Assembly: GCA_037388885.1 (NCBI GenBank)
Contig: JARRJS010000011.1
Span: 1-39,269, forward strand
DNA from: JARRJS01 sp037388885
Lineage (GTDB): Bacteria > Gemmatimonadota > Gemmatimonadetes > Longimicrobiales > RSA9
Length of the DNA stretch: 39,269 nt
Reading direction: 5' to 3'
The notes under the pieces were generated by a model. It was not told where the DNA came from. It did not search any database and was given only the letters and a program-made list of their open reading frames with translations. Each line of letters starts with the position of its first letter. Position 1 is the stretch's first letter. The translations under genes and the position numbers were made by a program. Shown here one piece after another: positions 1 to 9,611 of the stretch.

Positions 1-155
1 TAATGGTACAGCACTGCGCCGCCCACCACGAAGCCACCCAGCAACGCCGCGTCCTGCGGCTGCAGCAGCCTGGCTCCGCTGTCTGCAGATTGCGCCAACA
101 GCCCCGACGGCACCGCCAGGAACAACGCCAGCGTTACAGCCCTCACCCGGTTCAT
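1..155 (-). CDS. Secreted protein of unknown function, 5' end only (runs off the window)
   Basis: Only the first 51 codons are present. They encode a textbook Sec signal peptide (basic N-terminus MNRVR, hydrophobic core, cleavage likely after LLA before QS) followed by a Gly-rich hydrophobic stretch around residues 37-50. A GGAG ribosome-binding site lies nine bases before the ATG at 155. The opening resembles the N-termini of some secreted PAP2-type phosphatases, but that is only an impression. The gene is divergent from the suf operon and shares its 300-base upstream region (156-455); I see no second clear promoter facing it. Confidence 0.6.
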   Translation of the reverse strand, partial: MNRVRAVTLALFLAVPSGLLAQSADSGARLLQPQDAALLGGFVVGGAVLYH

Positions 156-327
156 GGATCAACACTCCGATGTGCTCTTGTCTCCCGCAGGCACACTCGC
201 CCGCCGACGATGCGCAATCCCGGCACGATCCGTTCCCGACCCCGTCAGGCTGCCGCCAGGGCCCTCGCCGTGGGTGCGCGATCCACCTGCAACGGCGCGG
301 CCGTTCCCGCCGCGGCGCCATCGCATC

Positions 328-356
328 TTGACACCACCCCGTGCGCGCGCTAGGTT
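328..356 (+). promoter_or_regulatory. Candidate sigma-70 promoter of the suf operon
   Basis: A perfect TTGACA (328-333) is followed after 17 bases by TAGGTT (351-356), a weak -10 match. Transcription would start near 363, giving a leader of about 90 bases before sufC. The same arrangement, perfect -35 plus 17-base spacer plus weak -10, recurs before the selW-like gene. The rest of 156-327 holds nothing I recognise. Confidence 0.5.
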
Positions 357-362
357 TCCGTA

Positions 363-392
363 GTTGAAACGGAGAATCATTCTTGTTTTAAC
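363..392. promoter_or_regulatory. Fur-box-like inverted repeat at the suf start site
   Basis: The core AGAATCATTCT (373-383) is a perfect inverted repeat around C378 and fits the 7-1-7 Fur box pattern TGATAATnATTATCA at 9 of 14 positions. It is nested in outer arms GTTGAAAC (363-370) and GTTTTAAC (385-392), which match at 7 of 8 positions. It sits exactly where RNA polymerase would start transcription, so a bound repressor would block the operon. Iron control of SUF systems is well known; assignment to Fur rather than another regulator is inference. Confidence 0.5.
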
Positions 393-409
393 CCCGCGGG
401 CCCGCGGGG
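392..409. repeat. 18-bp perfect GC palindrome in the suf leader
   Basis: CCCCGCGGGCCCGCGGGG reads identically on both strands. It directly follows the Fur-like repeat and ends about 46 bases before the sufC start. In RNA it would form a very stable hairpin in the leader; without a T-run it is not an obvious terminator. Confidence 0.6.
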
Positions 410-455
410 CCCGTCCCGAACGAGTACGACGGCGTAAGCGAGAGGGGCATAGCGG

Positions 456-1241
456 ATGAGCGATCCGATCCTGAAGATCACCGGCTTGTGCGCACGGGTA
501 GCGCAGGATGAGGGTGAAGGTCGAGAGATATTGAAGGGCGTGGACCTGGAGATCCCGGAAGGGGAGGTTCACGCGATCATGGGCCCGAACGGTTCGGGCA
601 AGAGCACGTTGGCGAAGGTGCTGGCGGGGCACCCCGCATACGAAGTAACGGCGGGCGAGGTTGAGTATCGGGGACAGGACCTGTTGTCGCTGGAGGTGGA
701 CGAGCGGGCGCAGGCGGGAATCTTCCTGGCGTTCCAGTATCCGGTGGAGATCCCGGGCGTATCGATCGCGAATTTCCTGCGCACGGCGTTGCAGGCGAAG
801 ACGGGCGAGGAAGTGGACGTATTCGATTTCCAGGAGCAGCTGACGGATCGGATGCGGTTGCTGGAGATGGACCCGGCGTTCGCGTCACGGAGTGTGAATG
901 CGGGCTTCAGCGGCGGGGAGAAGAAGCGGAACGAGATCCTGCAGCTGGCCATGCTGGAGCCGACGTTGGCGGTGATGGACGAGACGGATTCCGGTCTGGA
1001 CATCGACGCGTTGAAGGTGGTGGCGAACGGGGTGAACAAGGTTCACGGGGAGCACGAGGGGATGTCGGTGTTGTTGATCACGCATTACCAGCGTTTGTTG
1101 AACTATATCAAGCCGGACGTCGTGCACGTGATGGTGGCCGGCCGGATCGTGGAATCCGGCGGCGCGGAGGTTGCACTGCGGCTGGAGGAGCAGGGCTATG
1201 AGGAATGGCGGGGCGAGCCTGAGCCTGCGTCGGCCGCGTAG
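456..1241 (+). CDS. sufC: SufC, ATPase of the SUF iron-sulfur assembly complex
   Basis: Cytoplasmic ABC-type ATPase (261 aa, usual family length) that drives conformational change in the SufBCD scaffold during Fe-S cluster assembly. All nucleotide-binding motifs are present: Walker A GPNGSGKST (43-51), Q-loop in FQYP (93-96), SufC-type signature SGGEKKR (152-158), Walker B LAVMDE (171-176) and the switch His in LLITHYQ (H210). The GAGAGGGG sequence before ATG 456 supports the start. First gene of the operon, unlike the sufB-first order of many bacteria, and separated from sufB by an unusually long structured gap. Confidence 0.95.
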   Translation: MSDPILKITGLCARVAQDEGEGREILKGVDLEIPEGEVHAIMGPNGSGKSTLAKVLAGHPAYEVTAGEVEYRGQDLLSLEVDERAQAGIFLAFQYPVEIPGVSIANFLRTALQAKTGEEVDVFDFQEQLTDRMRLLEMDPAFASRSVNAGFSGGEKKRNEILQLAMLEPTLAVMDETDSGLDIDALKVVANGVNKVHGEHEGMSVLLITHYQRLLNYIKPDVVHVMVAGRIVESGGAEVALRLEEQGYEEWRGEPEPASAA

Positions 1242-1270
1242 TTCTGTGGAGGACTCCCCGACTATGCCAA

Positions 1271-1372
1271 GGCGCGGGGGAGCAGAGGTGAGGACAAGTC
1301 GCAGCTTCTGCTCCTCCGCGCCAGTTCCCCGTCGGGGAATCAAACCGGTGGACCGGCGGTGCCGGCCCACCG
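1271..1372 (+). other. Three tandem RNA hairpins between sufC and sufB
   Basis: Hairpin 1 pairs 1271-1286 with 1307-1322 (16 bp, one G-U wobble, 20-base loop). Hairpin 2 pairs TTCCCC 1325-1330 with GGGGAA 1334-1339. Hairpin 3 pairs 1346-1351 with 1367-1372 and 1353-1357 with 1361-1365, with one mismatch between. They fill most of the 176-base gap between cistrons and end 45 bases before sufB. No T-run follows, so simple rho-independent termination is unlikely; mRNA processing, stability control or binding of a regulator are possible. Confidence 0.55.
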
Positions 1373-1417
1373 CGTCGCTGGAAGGCAAACTGAGCCCCGA
1401 ATCTCGGAGGGCGCCGC

Positions 1418-2825
<1,408 letters not shown>

Positions 2826-2833
<8 letters not shown>

Positions 2834-4205
2834 CGTGAGTGGCGCACCCAGAATCGATCTTTCCAAGGCGAAGAAGAAGCAGCAGCCGTCCAACGATGCG
2901 GCGGTCGCCACGCCCGAGGGGGTGACGGAGCACATCAACCGCACCGCCGTGGAGCGAGTCGGCTCGCAGGACGAGACATGGCTGCGCGGGCTGCGGTTGA
3001 ACGCCTGGAAGGTGTACGAGAAGACGCCATTGCCCACCCGCAAGCTGGAGGAGTGGCGCTATACCGACATCTCGAAACTGGCGCTGGACCATGTGCGCAT
3101 GGCGGAGCCGGTGGACACGGTGCCGGCGGCAGCACGCGCACTGCTGGAGGGCAAGGATGCCGCGGGCACGGTGCTCGAAGTGGACGCGTCCGTGGTGGAT
3201 GTCCAGCTGGACGATGAGCTGCGCGAGCGCGGCGTCATCCTGATGGACCTGGCCACGGCGGCGCGCGAGCACCCGGAGCTGGTGAAGGAGCACCTGGCGA
3301 CGAAGGCGCTGCCGCCCGAGGCGGGCAAGTTCGCGGCGCTGAGCGCGGCGTTGTGGACGGGCGGCGTGTTCGTCTACGTGCCGCGGGGTGTGCGTATCGA
3401 GAAGCCCATCCGCGTGGCCCGCTGGATCAGCAAGCCGGGCATCGCGGTGTTCCCGCGCACGCTGGTCATTGCGGACGAGGGCAGCCATCTGGCCTACGTG
3501 GACGAATTCGCCTCGCCGGACTTCGACGAGCCGGCGGTCTCCATTGGCGGCGTCGAAGTGTTCGCCGCGGACGACGCCGATGTGCAATACGTGTCGCTCC
3601 AGCTATGGGGCCGGGGCGTGCGCCACCTGTCGGTGCAGCGCACGTTCGCCGAGCGTGGATCCAACCTGGACTCGCTGGTGGTGAACCTCGGCGCCAGCGT
3701 GGCGCGCGTGGACCTGGCGGCGCGTCTGGAAGGGGCCGGCTCCCGCAGCGACATGCTGGGCTTGTGCTTCGGCCAGGGCGACCAGCACTTCGACCACAAC
3801 ACACGGCAGGACCACGTGGCGGACCACGCCACCAGCGACCTGCTGTACAAGGGCGCCCTGTACGACCGCGCACATTCCGTGTTCCGCGGCATCATCAAGG
3901 TGTTCCCGGGCGCGCAGCGCACCGACGCCTACCAGACCAACCGGAACCTGCTGCTCTCCACGGAAGCCGGCGCCGAGTCGCTGCCGAACCTGGAGATCCA
4001 GGCCGACGACGTGAAATGCTCCCACGGCGCCACCGTCGGACAGCTGGACGACGAAGAGGTGTTCTACCTCATGAGCCGCGGCATGTCGCGACGCGACGCG
4101 GAGCGCCTGGTCATCTTCGGCTTCTTCAACGACGTGCTGGACCGGCTGCCGCTGCCGGGCGTAGTGGAGGAGCTGCGCACGGAGATCGAGGGCCGGATCC
4201 ACTGA
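2826..4205 (+). CDS. sufD: SufD, scaffold partner of SufB
   Basis: Paralogue of SufB that completes the SufBCD scaffold and takes part in iron acquisition. The protein is 459 aa; CSHGATVG (398-405) contains the conserved His (H400) corresponding to the functional His of E. coli SufD, followed by the YLMSRGM signature shared with SufB. I chose the TTG at 2826, which overlaps the sufB stop by eight bases and sits five bases after GGAGGGG; an in-frame GTG at 2835 is too far from that site. The N-terminal 40 residues are lysine-rich and low complexity. Confidence 0.93.
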
Positions 4206-4353
4206 AGAGGCAGGCGGGGGCGCGGGCGGGGGCGATCGCACCCTGGCCGGCGCGGGCGGGGTGGTGGCAAGCCGGCGGAGGCCGGTATGTTCAGGCCGGG
4301 CGCCGCAGACATGTGGTGGCCCGGCTCGTTGTTGGGACGAGTATCGAACGGTT

Positions 4354-4389
4354 GAACGAAGACGAAGACGACCACGACCACGAAATCGA
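4354..4389 (+). repeat. Low-complexity GAACGAAGACGA-type intergenic element, copy 1
   Basis: A run of GAA/GAC/CGA-type triplets begins GAACGAAGACGAAGACGA and ends CGAAATCGAT, three bases before the Rieske start codon. Two further copies lie at 9418-9450 (minus orientation) and 9533-9556. All three are outside genes. The rest of 4206-4353 is GC-rich spacer with no feature I recognise. Confidence 0.5.
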
Positions 4390-4392
4390 TAG

Positions 4393-4707
4393 ATGCCGAA
4401 CTGGGTTCGCGTCGCGGCGGTCTCAGACCTCGAGCCGGGCAAGCCGTTCGAGGCGCAGGCCGGCGATGTGGGGATCTGCTTGGCGGTGACGGAAGACGGA
4501 GCGCTGTACGCTCTTCGCAACAACTGTTCGCACGAGGACTTCCCTCTTTCGGAGGGCGAGATCCAGGATGGCCAGATCGAATGTGCGTGGCACGGAGCTC
4601 GCTTCGATCTGGCGACGGGCCGAGCGCTGGCGTTGCCGGCGATCCGGCCGGTGAAGACGTATCCCGTGAAGCTGGACGGGGACGAGGTCTTCGTCGACGT
4701 CTCTTGA
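4393..4707 (+). CDS. Rieske-type [2Fe-2S] ferredoxin of the suf operon
   Basis: A 104-aa small Rieske protein of the dioxygenase-ferredoxin type. Cluster ligands are complete: C45-S-H47 in NNCSHEDF and C64-A-W-H67 in ECAWHG. Such a protein is embedded in SUF operons of Actinobacteria and several other phyla, where it probably supplies electrons or accepts a newly made cluster; its exact role is not established. It lies between sufD and sufS. There is no good Shine-Dalgarno sequence before ATG 4393, because the simple-sequence element runs up to it. Confidence 0.88.
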   Translation: MPNWVRVAAVSDLEPGKPFEAQAGDVGICLAVTEDGALYALRNNCSHEDFPLSEGEIQDGQIECAWHGARFDLATGRALALPAIRPVKTYPVKLDGDEVFVDVS

Positions 4708-4738
4708 TGCGCCGATGCGGCGTGGAGACCGTGGGATC

Positions 4739-6016
4739 ATGAGTGAAGTCATCACGACTCCGAAGCAGTCCGGTCAGCAGTCCGGCGCGGGAGCGTTGGA
4801 CGTGGACACTCTGCGCAGCCAGTTCCCGGTCCTGGACCAGGATGTGAACGGCCACCGCATGGTCTACCTGGACAGCGCGGCGACGGCGCAGCGGCCGACT
4901 TCGGTCATCGATGCGGTTTCCGCGTTCTACCGGGAGGACAATGCCAACGTGCACCGCGGCATCTACGAGCTGTCGCGGCGCGCGACGGAAGCCTTCGAGG
5001 ATGCGCGTCGGGTCGTAGCCGCATCGTTGAACGCCGGCGAGGCGGAAGAGGTGGTCTGGGTCCGTGGCACGACCGAGGCCATCAACCTGGTGGCGAGCAC
5101 GTGGGGCCCCGTGCACGTGGGACAGGGCGACGAGATCGTCCTTACCATGCTGGAGCACCATTCCAACATCATCCCATGGCAGCTGCTGGCCGGTCGTGTG
5201 GGCGCCAAGCTGCGCTACGTGGACATCGACGACGAAGGTCGCCTGCGCCTCGACCAGCTGGACGAGCTGCTCACGCCACGCACGCGGCTGGTCGCGGTGG
5301 GCCACGTGTCCAACGCGCTGGGCACCGTCAATCCGGTGGCGGACATCGTGGAACGTGCCCACGCGGCGGGCGCCCGCGTGCTGGTGGACGGAGCGCAGGG
5401 CGCACCGCACCTGCCCGTGGACGTGCAGGCGATGGGCTGCGACTTCTACGCCATTTCGGGCCACAAGATGTGCGGGCCGATGGGCATCGGCGCGCTCTGG
5501 GCACGTCGCGAGCTGCTGGAGGAGATGCCGCCGTACCAGGGCGGTGGCGAGATGATCAACACCGTCGACCTAGAGCACGCCACCTGGGCCGATGTGCCTC
5601 ACAAGTTCGAGGCCGGCACGCCCAACGTGGCCGGCGCGGTGGGCATGGCTGCCGCTGTCCGTTTCCTGGACGACGTCGGCCGGGCCGCGATCGAGGCGCA
5701 CGAGCACGACCTGATCGAGCATGGCCTGGAGCAGCTCGCAGCAGCGCCCGGCGTCCGGCTGTTCGGCCCGACGAGCTCCGAGGACCGGACGGCGGTGTTC
5801 TCCTTCGAGCTCGAAGGCGTCCATCCACACGACGTGGCCACGATCCTGGACGCGGAGGGCGTCGCCGTGCGCGCCGGGCACCACTGCACCCAGCCGCTGA
5901 TGCGGCGGCTCGGCGTGCCGGCGACCACGCGCGCGTCCTGCTACCTGTACAATACGGTCGACGAGCTCGATCGACTGGCGGACGCGCTCGAGCGCGCTCG
6001 CAAGATCTTCGCCTGA
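4739..6016 (+). CDS. sufS: SufS, group II cysteine desulfurase
   Basis: PLP enzyme (425 aa) that removes sulfur from cysteine and passes it as persulfide to SufU. The PLP lysine is K243 in SGHKMCGP and the catalytic cysteine is C383 in RAGHHCTQ; the short active-site loop is of the SufS, not IscS, type. I place the start at ATG 4739, preceded by GGAG at 4724-4727; an in-frame ATG at 4715 would add eight residues but has no ribosome-binding site. Only 31 bases separate it from the Rieske gene and 25 from sufU. Confidence 0.94.
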   Translation: MSEVITTPKQSGQQSGAGALDVDTLRSQFPVLDQDVNGHRMVYLDSAATAQRPTSVIDAVSAFYREDNANVHRGIYELSRRATEAFEDARRVVAASLNAGEAEEVVWVRGTTEAINLVASTWGPVHVGQGDEIVLTMLEHHSNIIPWQLLAGRVGAKLRYVDIDDEGRLRLDQLDELLTPRTRLVAVGHVSNALGTVNPVADIVERAHAAGARVLVDGAQGAPHLPVDVQAMGCDFYAISGHKMCGPMGIGALWARRELLEEMPPYQGGGEMINTVDLEHATWADVPHKFEAGTPNVAGAVGMAAAVRFLDDVGRAAIEAHEHDLIEHGLEQLAAAPGVRLFGPTSSEDRTAVFSFELEGVHPHDVATILDAEGVAVRAGHHCTQPLMRRLGVPATTRASCYLYNTVDELDRLADALERARKIFA

Positions 6017-6041
6017 ACCCGGACCCGATCCCGGTGGCCAG

Positions 6042-6491
6042 ATGACGATAGACCGTTCCACTCCCGATCTCGGCGGGCTCTTCCAGGAGCTGATCCTGGA
6101 GCACTACAAGCGGCCCCGGAACAAGGGCTCGCTGGACCACGCCACCGCCGATGTGCACATGAACAACCCCGTCTGCGGGGACGAAGTGCACCTGTACCTC
6201 CAGCTCGACGGCGACACCATCACGGATGTCCGGTTCGTGGGCACCGGCTGCTCCATCTCGCAGGCGTCCATCTCCATGATGACGGAGATCCTCAAGGGCA
6301 AGACCATCGACGAGGCACTGGCCCTCGACGAGCGCTTCAAGGAGATGATGCACGGCGATGAGGACGCCGCACGCGACAAGGGCCTGCGGGATGCCCGCGC
6401 GCTCGCCGGCGTCAGCCGGTTCCCCGCCCGCGTGAAGTGCGCGCTGCTGGGCTGGAACGCCCTGGAAGAGGCCGTGAAAGAGCGCGCCTGA
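6042..6491 (+). CDS. sufU: SufU, zinc-dependent sulfurtransferase
   Basis: Accepts persulfide from SufS and hands it to the SufBCD scaffold. The 149-aa protein has the zinc ligands typical of SufU: C45 and D47 in VCGDEV, C70 in GTGCSIS and C133 in RVKCALLGW, together with the SufU-type insertion before the last cysteine that separates it from IscU. Last gene of the suf operon. The next gene is convergent and begins its 3' end 33 bases later, so the operon ends here; I see no strong terminator in that gap. Confidence 0.93.
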   Translation: MTIDRSTPDLGGLFQELILEHYKRPRNKGSLDHATADVHMNNPVCGDEVHLYLQLDGDTITDVRFVGTGCSISQASISMMTEILKGKTIDEALALDERFKEMMHGDEDAARDKGLRDARALAGVSRFPARVKCALLGWNALEEAVKERA

Positions 6492-6524
6492 AGCACGGCG
6501 CGCCGCCGGAACCGCCCCTCTTCC

Positions 6525-7847
6525 TCAGAACTCGTCCAGAATCCACGGCTTCTCGAACGTGGCGAACATGCGGTCCAACAGGGCGGCGTCTCCGTCGATG
6601 CGGGCGCCCCCGAGCTCCCGGGCCTCGCTCAGTGACAACTCTCCCGCGTAGACCTGCGCCAGGGTAGCGGCGTCCAACGCAACCGAGGCGTCCACGGGGC
6701 CGCCGGTCGCCGGCCGCATCTCCATCTCCTGGCCCTTCAGCTCGATTTCCCAGGGGCCCTGGTTCTCGGGCAGCTCCGGGTCGTCCACTTCGATGCGCAC
6801 AGCGCACCGGCCCTGGCCGTCGTCCGGCGTATCCGGGGGCGCGCCCCACCAGCGACGCCCAGCGAACGCACCTTCGATGTCGATGATGCGGAGCATGGGC
6901 CCGAGCAGGACATGACCGGTGGGAAGCCAAAGTCTGCGCCGGTTCCGTTTGCCGGGCGATCGCGGCTGGGTCAGGCGGTGCTCGAACCGTTCCGCGGGGC
7001 GAGCGTCGTAGAGGATGACCGGCCACTGGTCGCGTTGGTTGGCGAGCCAGCCCAGCAGCTCGGCGTACGCATCGTTGCGCTCCGCGATCAGCTCGAGCAC
7101 GTGAAGCGCACGCTCGTCCGCCGGGCCCCGGCCGTAGCGGGCGAGCAGGTAGCCGGCGACGCCGCCGTGGTCGTGGACCAAGACGTGCATTTTGCCGAGA
7201 CGTCGTGCTCGCCATGCTGCCGGATCCCGCATGTCGCGTCCTTTGACGTGTTCGGCGATGGGCGCGCCGCTCAGCCGGCTTTGCCAGAGCGCTTCGTCGC
7301 GACGGAGCGGTCCGTTGGAGCGTTCCGCCACCCGGCCGTAGCACGCCGCGACCCGTGCCAGGTCATCCGGTCCGGCGAGACGCACGCGGCTCGGTCGGCG
7401 AGGCCCGGACAGCGCGGCTGTCCGGAACCGGTGCCGATGCAGCTGGCTCACGAGGCCCCAGCCCATGGACCGGTAGAAGGCCGGGCGAAACGGGTACAGC
7501 GCGCTCAGCACGTCGCCGCGTTCGCGTGCGGCGCGCAGGGCGTGACCGCACAGGCGCCGGCCGAGGCCCAGCCGGCGGTGCGACGGGGCCACCGCAACGG
7601 CGGCCAGTCCCGCCGTGGGCAGTGTCACGCCGGTGATGTACTGGGTCAGCCGCATCAACTTGTACGCGGCCGCCACACCGACATCGTCGTCGACGGCCAC
7701 CGCGACCGTCTCCAGGCCGCCGTAAGAACCGCTTTGCTCCAGCAGACGAGCCCGTTCCTCGAACGTCCGGTGGCCGGGGAACGCATGGCACCACAGCTCG
7801 GCAACCGGCGAGATGTCGTCATGCGTTGCGGCACGAATGCGGATCAT
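6525..7847 (-). CDS. Eis-like GNAT N-acetyltransferase with C-terminal SCP2-like domain
   Basis: Member of the Eis family (enhanced intracellular survival), acetyl-CoA-dependent enzymes that acetylate amines on small molecules or proteins. The 440-aa protein has an N-terminal GNAT domain with the acetyl-CoA loop HRRLGLG (90-96), a conserved Tyr in RPAFYRSMGW (Y125) matching the Eis general acid, a second GNAT-like half, and a sterol-carrier-like C-terminal domain ending in Phe (F440), whose free carboxylate is the Eis general base. GGAGGG lies just before ATG 7847. The natural substrate cannot be read from the sequence. Confidence 0.85.
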   Translation of the reverse strand: MIRIRAATHDDISPVAELWCHAFPGHRTFEERARLLEQSGSYGGLETVAVAVDDDVGVAAAYKLMRLTQYITGVTLPTAGLAAVAVAPSHRRLGLGRRLCGHALRAARERGDVLSALYPFRPAFYRSMGWGLVSQLHRHRFRTAALSGPRRPSRVRLAGPDDLARVAACYGRVAERSNGPLRRDEALWQSRLSGAPIAEHVKGRDMRDPAAWRARRLGKMHVLVHDHGGVAGYLLARYGRGPADERALHVLELIAERNDAYAELLGWLANQRDQWPVILYDARPAERFEHRLTQPRSPGKRNRRRLWLPTGHVLLGPMLRIIDIEGAFAGRRWWGAPPDTPDDGQGRCAVRIEVDDPELPENQGPWEIELKGQEMEMRPATGGPVDASVALDAATLAQVYAGELSLSEARELGGARIDGDAALLDRMFATFEKPWILDEF

Positions 7848-8026
7848 GGTTGCCCTCCTGCAGGACCAGCTCGCCCGTCGGGCGACGCGGCCAGGGTGGA
7901 ACGCTGCCCGCCCCAGAATATAGGGCACGGCAGCGTTGGCGCGTCCCTTGCCCCCGGTATGGCCGGTCGCAATGATGCACGGAGCGCCACGACGCCCCGT
8001 TCCCACCGAGCCCCGCGGAGGTGGCC

Positions 8027-9343
8027 ATGAACGACGAGCAGGGACCGCAAATTGCCCGCACGGGCCGCCGCGTTGCCATCATCGATGGCTGTCGGACACC
8101 GTTCGTCCGTTCCGGCACCGTTTTCAAAGACATGTCTGCCATCGACCTGGGCACCATCGCCGTGCGCGAGCTGGTGAGCCGTGCGGGCCTGGACGCCGAT
8201 CAGGTCGACGAAGTCATCTACGGCACCGTCGTCCACAACGTGCAGGCGCCCAACATCGCCCGCGAGGTTGCGCTCCAGGCAGGATTGCCGGCGACCATCC
8301 CCGCCTTCACGGTGAGTCGCGCGTGCTCATCCGCCAACCAGGCCATCACGTCCGGCGCCGACAAGATCGCGCGGGGGTACGGCGACATCGTGATCGCCGG
8401 CGGCGCCGAGTCGCTATCCGACATCCCCATCCTGGTTTCCCGGCAGATGAGCGAGCGGCTGGTGCAGGCGTCGAAGGCGAAGACCCTGGGCCAACGCATG
8501 AAGGCGTTCGCCGGGTTCCGGCCCAAGGAGCTCGTGCCTACCACCCCGGCTATCGCGGAGTACTCCACGGGCGAGAGCATGGGCCAGGCGGCGGAGCGCA
8601 TGGCCAAGGAGAACGAGATCCCGCGCGAGGAGCAGGACCGCTGGGCCCTCCGCTCCCACGAGCTCGCCGCCCAGGGCACGGACGACGGGCGGCTGACCGC
8701 GGAGATCGTGCCTACCTACGTGCCGCCGCATTACGACCAGGTCGTGGACCGCGACAACGGCATTCGCACCGATACCAGCCTGGAAAAGCTGGCCGGGCTG
8801 ACGCCCGTGTTCGACCGCCGCTACGGCAGCGTCACCGCCGGCAACGCGTCGCCCCTCACCGACGGCGCATCCGCCGTCCTGCTCATGAGCGAGGACGCCG
8901 CCCGGGCTCTGGGCTACGAGCCGCGGGCGTACATCCGGGCCTGGGCCTATTCCGCCCTCGACCCCGCCGGCCAGCTGCTCCAGGGGCCTGCATACGCCGT
9001 CCCCAAGGCCCTGGACCGCGCCGGCGTCACCATGCAGGACATCGAGCTGTGGGAGATGCACGAGGCGTTTGCGTCCCAGGTCCTGTCCAACCTCCAGGCG
9101 CTCGATTCCGACACGTTCGCCCGCGAACAGCTCGGCCGATCCGCGAAGGTCGGCATCCCGCCCGAAGACCGCATCAACGTCATGGGCGGCAGCATCGCCA
9201 TCGGCCACCCCTTCGGCGGCACCGGCGGCCGCCTCACCACGACCCTCGTCAACGAGATGAAGCGCAGGGGCGTAGGCATTGGGCTCATAAGCGTTTGCGC
9301 GGCCGGTGCGCTGGGGTTCGCCATGGTGGTGGAGCGGGCCTGA
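8027..9343 (+). CDS. Acetyl-CoA acyltransferase (FadI-type thiolase)
   Basis: Thiolase of the FadI/HADHB branch, catalysing the last step of fatty-acid beta-oxidation: thiolytic release of acetyl-CoA from 3-ketoacyl-CoA. The 438-aa protein carries nucleophile C100 in SRACSSAN, H345 in MHEAF, H394 in GHPFGGTGGR and proton-donor C424 in VCAAGALG. The last motif is usually CAAGGLG, so one loop Gly is replaced by Ala. ATG 8027 follows CGGAGG; an in-frame GTG lies two codons upstream. There is no adjacent fadJ-type partner. It is divergent from the acetyltransferase across 179 bases with no clear promoter. Confidence 0.9.
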   Translation: MNDEQGPQIARTGRRVAIIDGCRTPFVRSGTVFKDMSAIDLGTIAVRELVSRAGLDADQVDEVIYGTVVHNVQAPNIAREVALQAGLPATIPAFTVSRACSSANQAITSGADKIARGYGDIVIAGGAESLSDIPILVSRQMSERLVQASKAKTLGQRMKAFAGFRPKELVPTTPAIAEYSTGESMGQAAERMAKENEIPREEQDRWALRSHELAAQGTDDGRLTAEIVPTYVPPHYDQVVDRDNGIRTDTSLEKLAGLTPVFDRRYGSVTAGNASPLTDGASAVLLMSEDAARALGYEPRAYIRAWAYSALDPAGQLLQGPAYAVPKALDRAGVTMQDIELWEMHEAFASQVLSNLQALDSDTFAREQLGRSAKVGIPPEDRINVMGGSIAIGHPFGGTGGRLTTTLVNEMKRRGVGIGLISVCAAGALGFAMVVERA

Positions 9344-9346
9344 AGC

Positions 9347-9608
9347 GAGTTCGAGTTCGAATTCGAGTTCGAATCCGAGTTCGAACATCAGGCCACGAAG
9401 CGGACGTTCCGGGATCGTCGTCGTCTTCGTCGTCGATTTCGTCGTCGTTCCCGGCTGCCGTCATCGCGCCTCAGGCACGTTCATCGCGGGCGACTTCCGG
9501 CGGCGGTGATCATCCGCGATGAAGGCGGCGGCGGAACGAAGACGACGACGAAGACGCTCTTGCCCGCGACGACCCAGGCCCATCGAATTCGAACTCGAAA
9601 TCGAACTC
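9347..9608. repeat. Mirror-image simple-repeat arrays between convergent genes
   Basis: The left part is six GAGTTC-type hexamers (9347-9382) followed by a TCGTCGTCTTCG-type run (9414-9450). The right part is the same in reverse order and opposite strand: a GAACGAAGACGACGACGAAGAC run (9533-9556) followed by four GAACTC-type hexamers (9585-9608). The whole spacer can therefore fold back on itself over about 260 bases. It begins three bases after the thiolase stop and ends three bases before the stop of the convergent gene, so it could end transcription from both sides. The central 9451-9532 has no gene. Confidence 0.6.
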
Positions 9609-9611
9609 GGT

